Source: Aquimarina sp. Aq78 (GTDB taxonomy: Bacteria > Bacteroidota > Bacteroidia > Flavobacteriales > Flavobacteriaceae). Taken from it: a DNA stretch of 64,000 nt. Position numbers and translations under genes: made by a program. Location: the NCBI RefSeq assembly GCF_900299525.1, contig NZ_OMKA01000036.1:1-64000 (forward strand), in the 5' to 3' direction. Positions 62,817 through 64,000 of this stretch are shown in pieces. Each line of letters opens with the position of its first letter. The stretch's first letter is position 1. A model generated the notes under the pieces. The model saw nothing but the letters and a program-made list of their open reading frames with translations, had not been told where the DNA came from and did not search any database.

Positions 62817-64000
62817 CGGTAGCAACAACTCAGAATGTTTTACAAGAAATTACAAAGATTTTTGAAGCAACATTGCGGCTTCCTGCAGGGAAACTAGATG
62901 TTAATGCTAAGTTCGAAGATTTTGGTATTGATTCTATTATTTCTATGGAATTGATCAATAAAATATCTCACAATTTCGGTATAACACTATCTCCTTCAAA
63001 ATTTGTAAATGTAAATACTACTAAAGAACTGGCTGATTTGCTGGAAGAAGAAATAATTCCTGTGAATAATGATAATATCAGCGATATACCCGATACAAAC
63101 AACCCATCAGAAACACAAACAGAATTAGGAACCAAAAGTACTCCGGTTAAGAAAGATATTAATTCTGTCTCAGCAAGAAGTCGCAAATTTAGGGATAGAA
63201 GATCGGTTAAAGAATCCTATCATGAGCTATTACATTTTATAAATCAAAGGTATAATATAGATCTATCATACCGTTCATTTAGGTCAGTTGATGAAATTGT
63301 TGACGTTTTATTGACTCATCATATTGATGATATGATGGATTATTATAACAATCTTCATCAAAGTAATGAGAACGATTTCAATGGAAAGGAAAAACAGATG
63401 CCTATTGCAAATGTGACAGCTAAACCATCATCCCAAAACTGTGATATAGCCATTGTTGGTCTTAGTTGTAATTTTCCGGATGCACCTAATATTAAGACAT
63501 TTTGGGAAAATCTGGTTGATGGTAAAAATAGCATTAACGAAATTTTGAAATCAAGATGGAATTGGGAAGATTATTATCAAGAATCAGTCTCCCCAGGCAA
63601 GACTATCTCCAAATGGGGGGCAATGATCAATGACATTGATTGTTTTGATCCGAAATTTTTTGACCTTGACCCAGAAGAAGCAATACTGATGGATCCTCAG
63701 GAGAGGTTACTGATACAAGAGGTCTATAAAGCATTTCAAGATGCAGGTGTAGCTCCTAAAAAATTAGCTGGGTCCGATACAGCTATATATGTTGCTTATG
63801 AGTATTCAGAATATGAAAATTATCTAAGAAAGAACATAGATAAAATACCAGTAGGTAAATATGGACCTGTTTTCAGCTCTTCAAGCCCTACATATTATCT
63901 GGCAAACAGACTTTCGTTTTTGTTTGATTTTTATGGACCTAGTGAGTCTATAAATGTTAACTGTGCAGGATCTGCAGTAGCAATTAATAGAGCCTATTAC
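62813..64000 (+). CDS. polyketide synthase, 5' part (ACP-KS), runs off the right edge
   Basis: The first 396 codons of a further PKS protein; no stop is reached. ACP spans about residues 1-85 with Ser41 in FGIDSI. A linker has a stretch (about 140-180, INQRYNIDLSYRSFRSVDEIVDVLLTHH) that looks like the second half of an ACP without its serine. A KS starts near 210 (CDIAIVGLSCNFPD). Its active-site Cys384 is in NVNCAGSAVAI instead of the usual DTACSSSL, and the normal ISPREA reads LDPEEA. Cys is kept, so it may still act, perhaps on an amino-bearing chain. The His residues of the KS lie outside the window. ATG overlaps the aminotransferase stop. Confidence 0.85.
   Translation, partial: MTVATTQNVLQEITKIFEATLRLPAGKLDVNAKFEDFGIDSIISMELINKISHNFGITLSPSKFVNVNTTKELADLLEEEIIPVNNDNISDIPDTNNPSETQTELGTKSTPVKKDINSVSARSRKFRDRRSVKESYHELLHFINQRYNIDLSYRSFRSVDEIVDVLLTHHIDDMMDYYNNLHQSNENDFNGKEKQMPIANVTAKPSSQNCDIAIVGLSCNFPDAPNIKTFWENLVDGKNSINEILKSRWNWEDYYQESVSPGKTISKWGAMINDIDCFDPKFFDLDPEEAILMDPQERLLIQEVYKAFQDAGVAPKKLAGSDTAIYVAYEYSEYENYLRKNIDKIPVGKYGPVFSSSSPTYYLANRLSFLFDFYGPSESINVNCAGSAVAINRAYY

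Noticed and set aside
63962..63990. NCAGS in the last KS considered as a frameshift or assembly error
   Set aside because: The frame is open and in register with upstream KS motifs, and Cys is kept; a natural divergent KS is more likely.

Overview
The window looks like a chromosome segment of a marine-type member of the Flavobacteriaceae (Bacteroidota). The DNA is AT-rich, and many genes are preceded by the Bacteroidota -7 box TAnnTTTG rather than a sigma70 -10 box. Several large secreted proteins end in type IX secretion (T9SS) sorting domains. Family markers such as DUF4199, DUF4286, DUF6428, HTTM and TPR-HTH regulators fit the same group. An Aquimarina-like genus is plausible because it carries a polyketide cluster, but I cannot fix the genus from sequence alone.

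Layout. 1-17.9 kb holds housekeeping and signalling genes: a TerB-like protein, a minus-strand operon (coiled-coil protein, possible longin/roadblock-like protein, Ras-like GTPase, hybrid histidine kinase), fructose-bisphosphatase, aspartate kinase, a two-domain aminolipid acyltransferase, an MscS channel, an arsenic operon (arsR, DUF6428, PAT-type GNAT, arsC) under a palindromic operator, and small membrane or metabolic genes.

18-34.4 kb is a surface-protein locus. Two full-length TPR-transmembrane-HTH regulators and one short paralog are interleaved with two paralogous repeat adhesins and a 2012-residue leucine-rich-repeat protein, all three with T9SS tails. Four genes here share a composite upstream element: direct repeats with 10-bp spacing, held at a nearly constant distance from the -7 box. 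This suggests one small co-regulated set.

34.8-48.2 kb is core: thioesterase, MgtE, RsmA, a TPR lipoprotein-like or exported protein, SerS, a TPR sensor kinase, HTTM protein, RibF, Pth, ribosomal protein L25 and Prs.

48.4 kb to the right edge is accessory. A tRNA-Leu(CAA) is followed by about 1.1 kb of mostly non-coding, hairpin-rich DNA with an imperfect ~200-bp tandem duplication. Then comes a specialised NusG paralog (UpxY/LoaP type) and the start of a trans-AT polyketide synthase cluster that runs off the window. The first PKS protein (3512 residues) reads ACP - DUF2156/lysylphosphatidylglycerol-synthase-like - tryptophanase-like PLP lyase - KS - DH - KR - ACP - KS - degenerate DH. It is followed by a free-standing PLP aminotransferase and then an ACP-KS protein whose KS has an unusual active-site context. 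The opening ACP-DUF2156-lyase block and the split, apparently beta-aminating module are the most novel parts of the window. No acyltransferase domain is seen, so malonyl units must be loaded by an enzyme encoded elsewhere.
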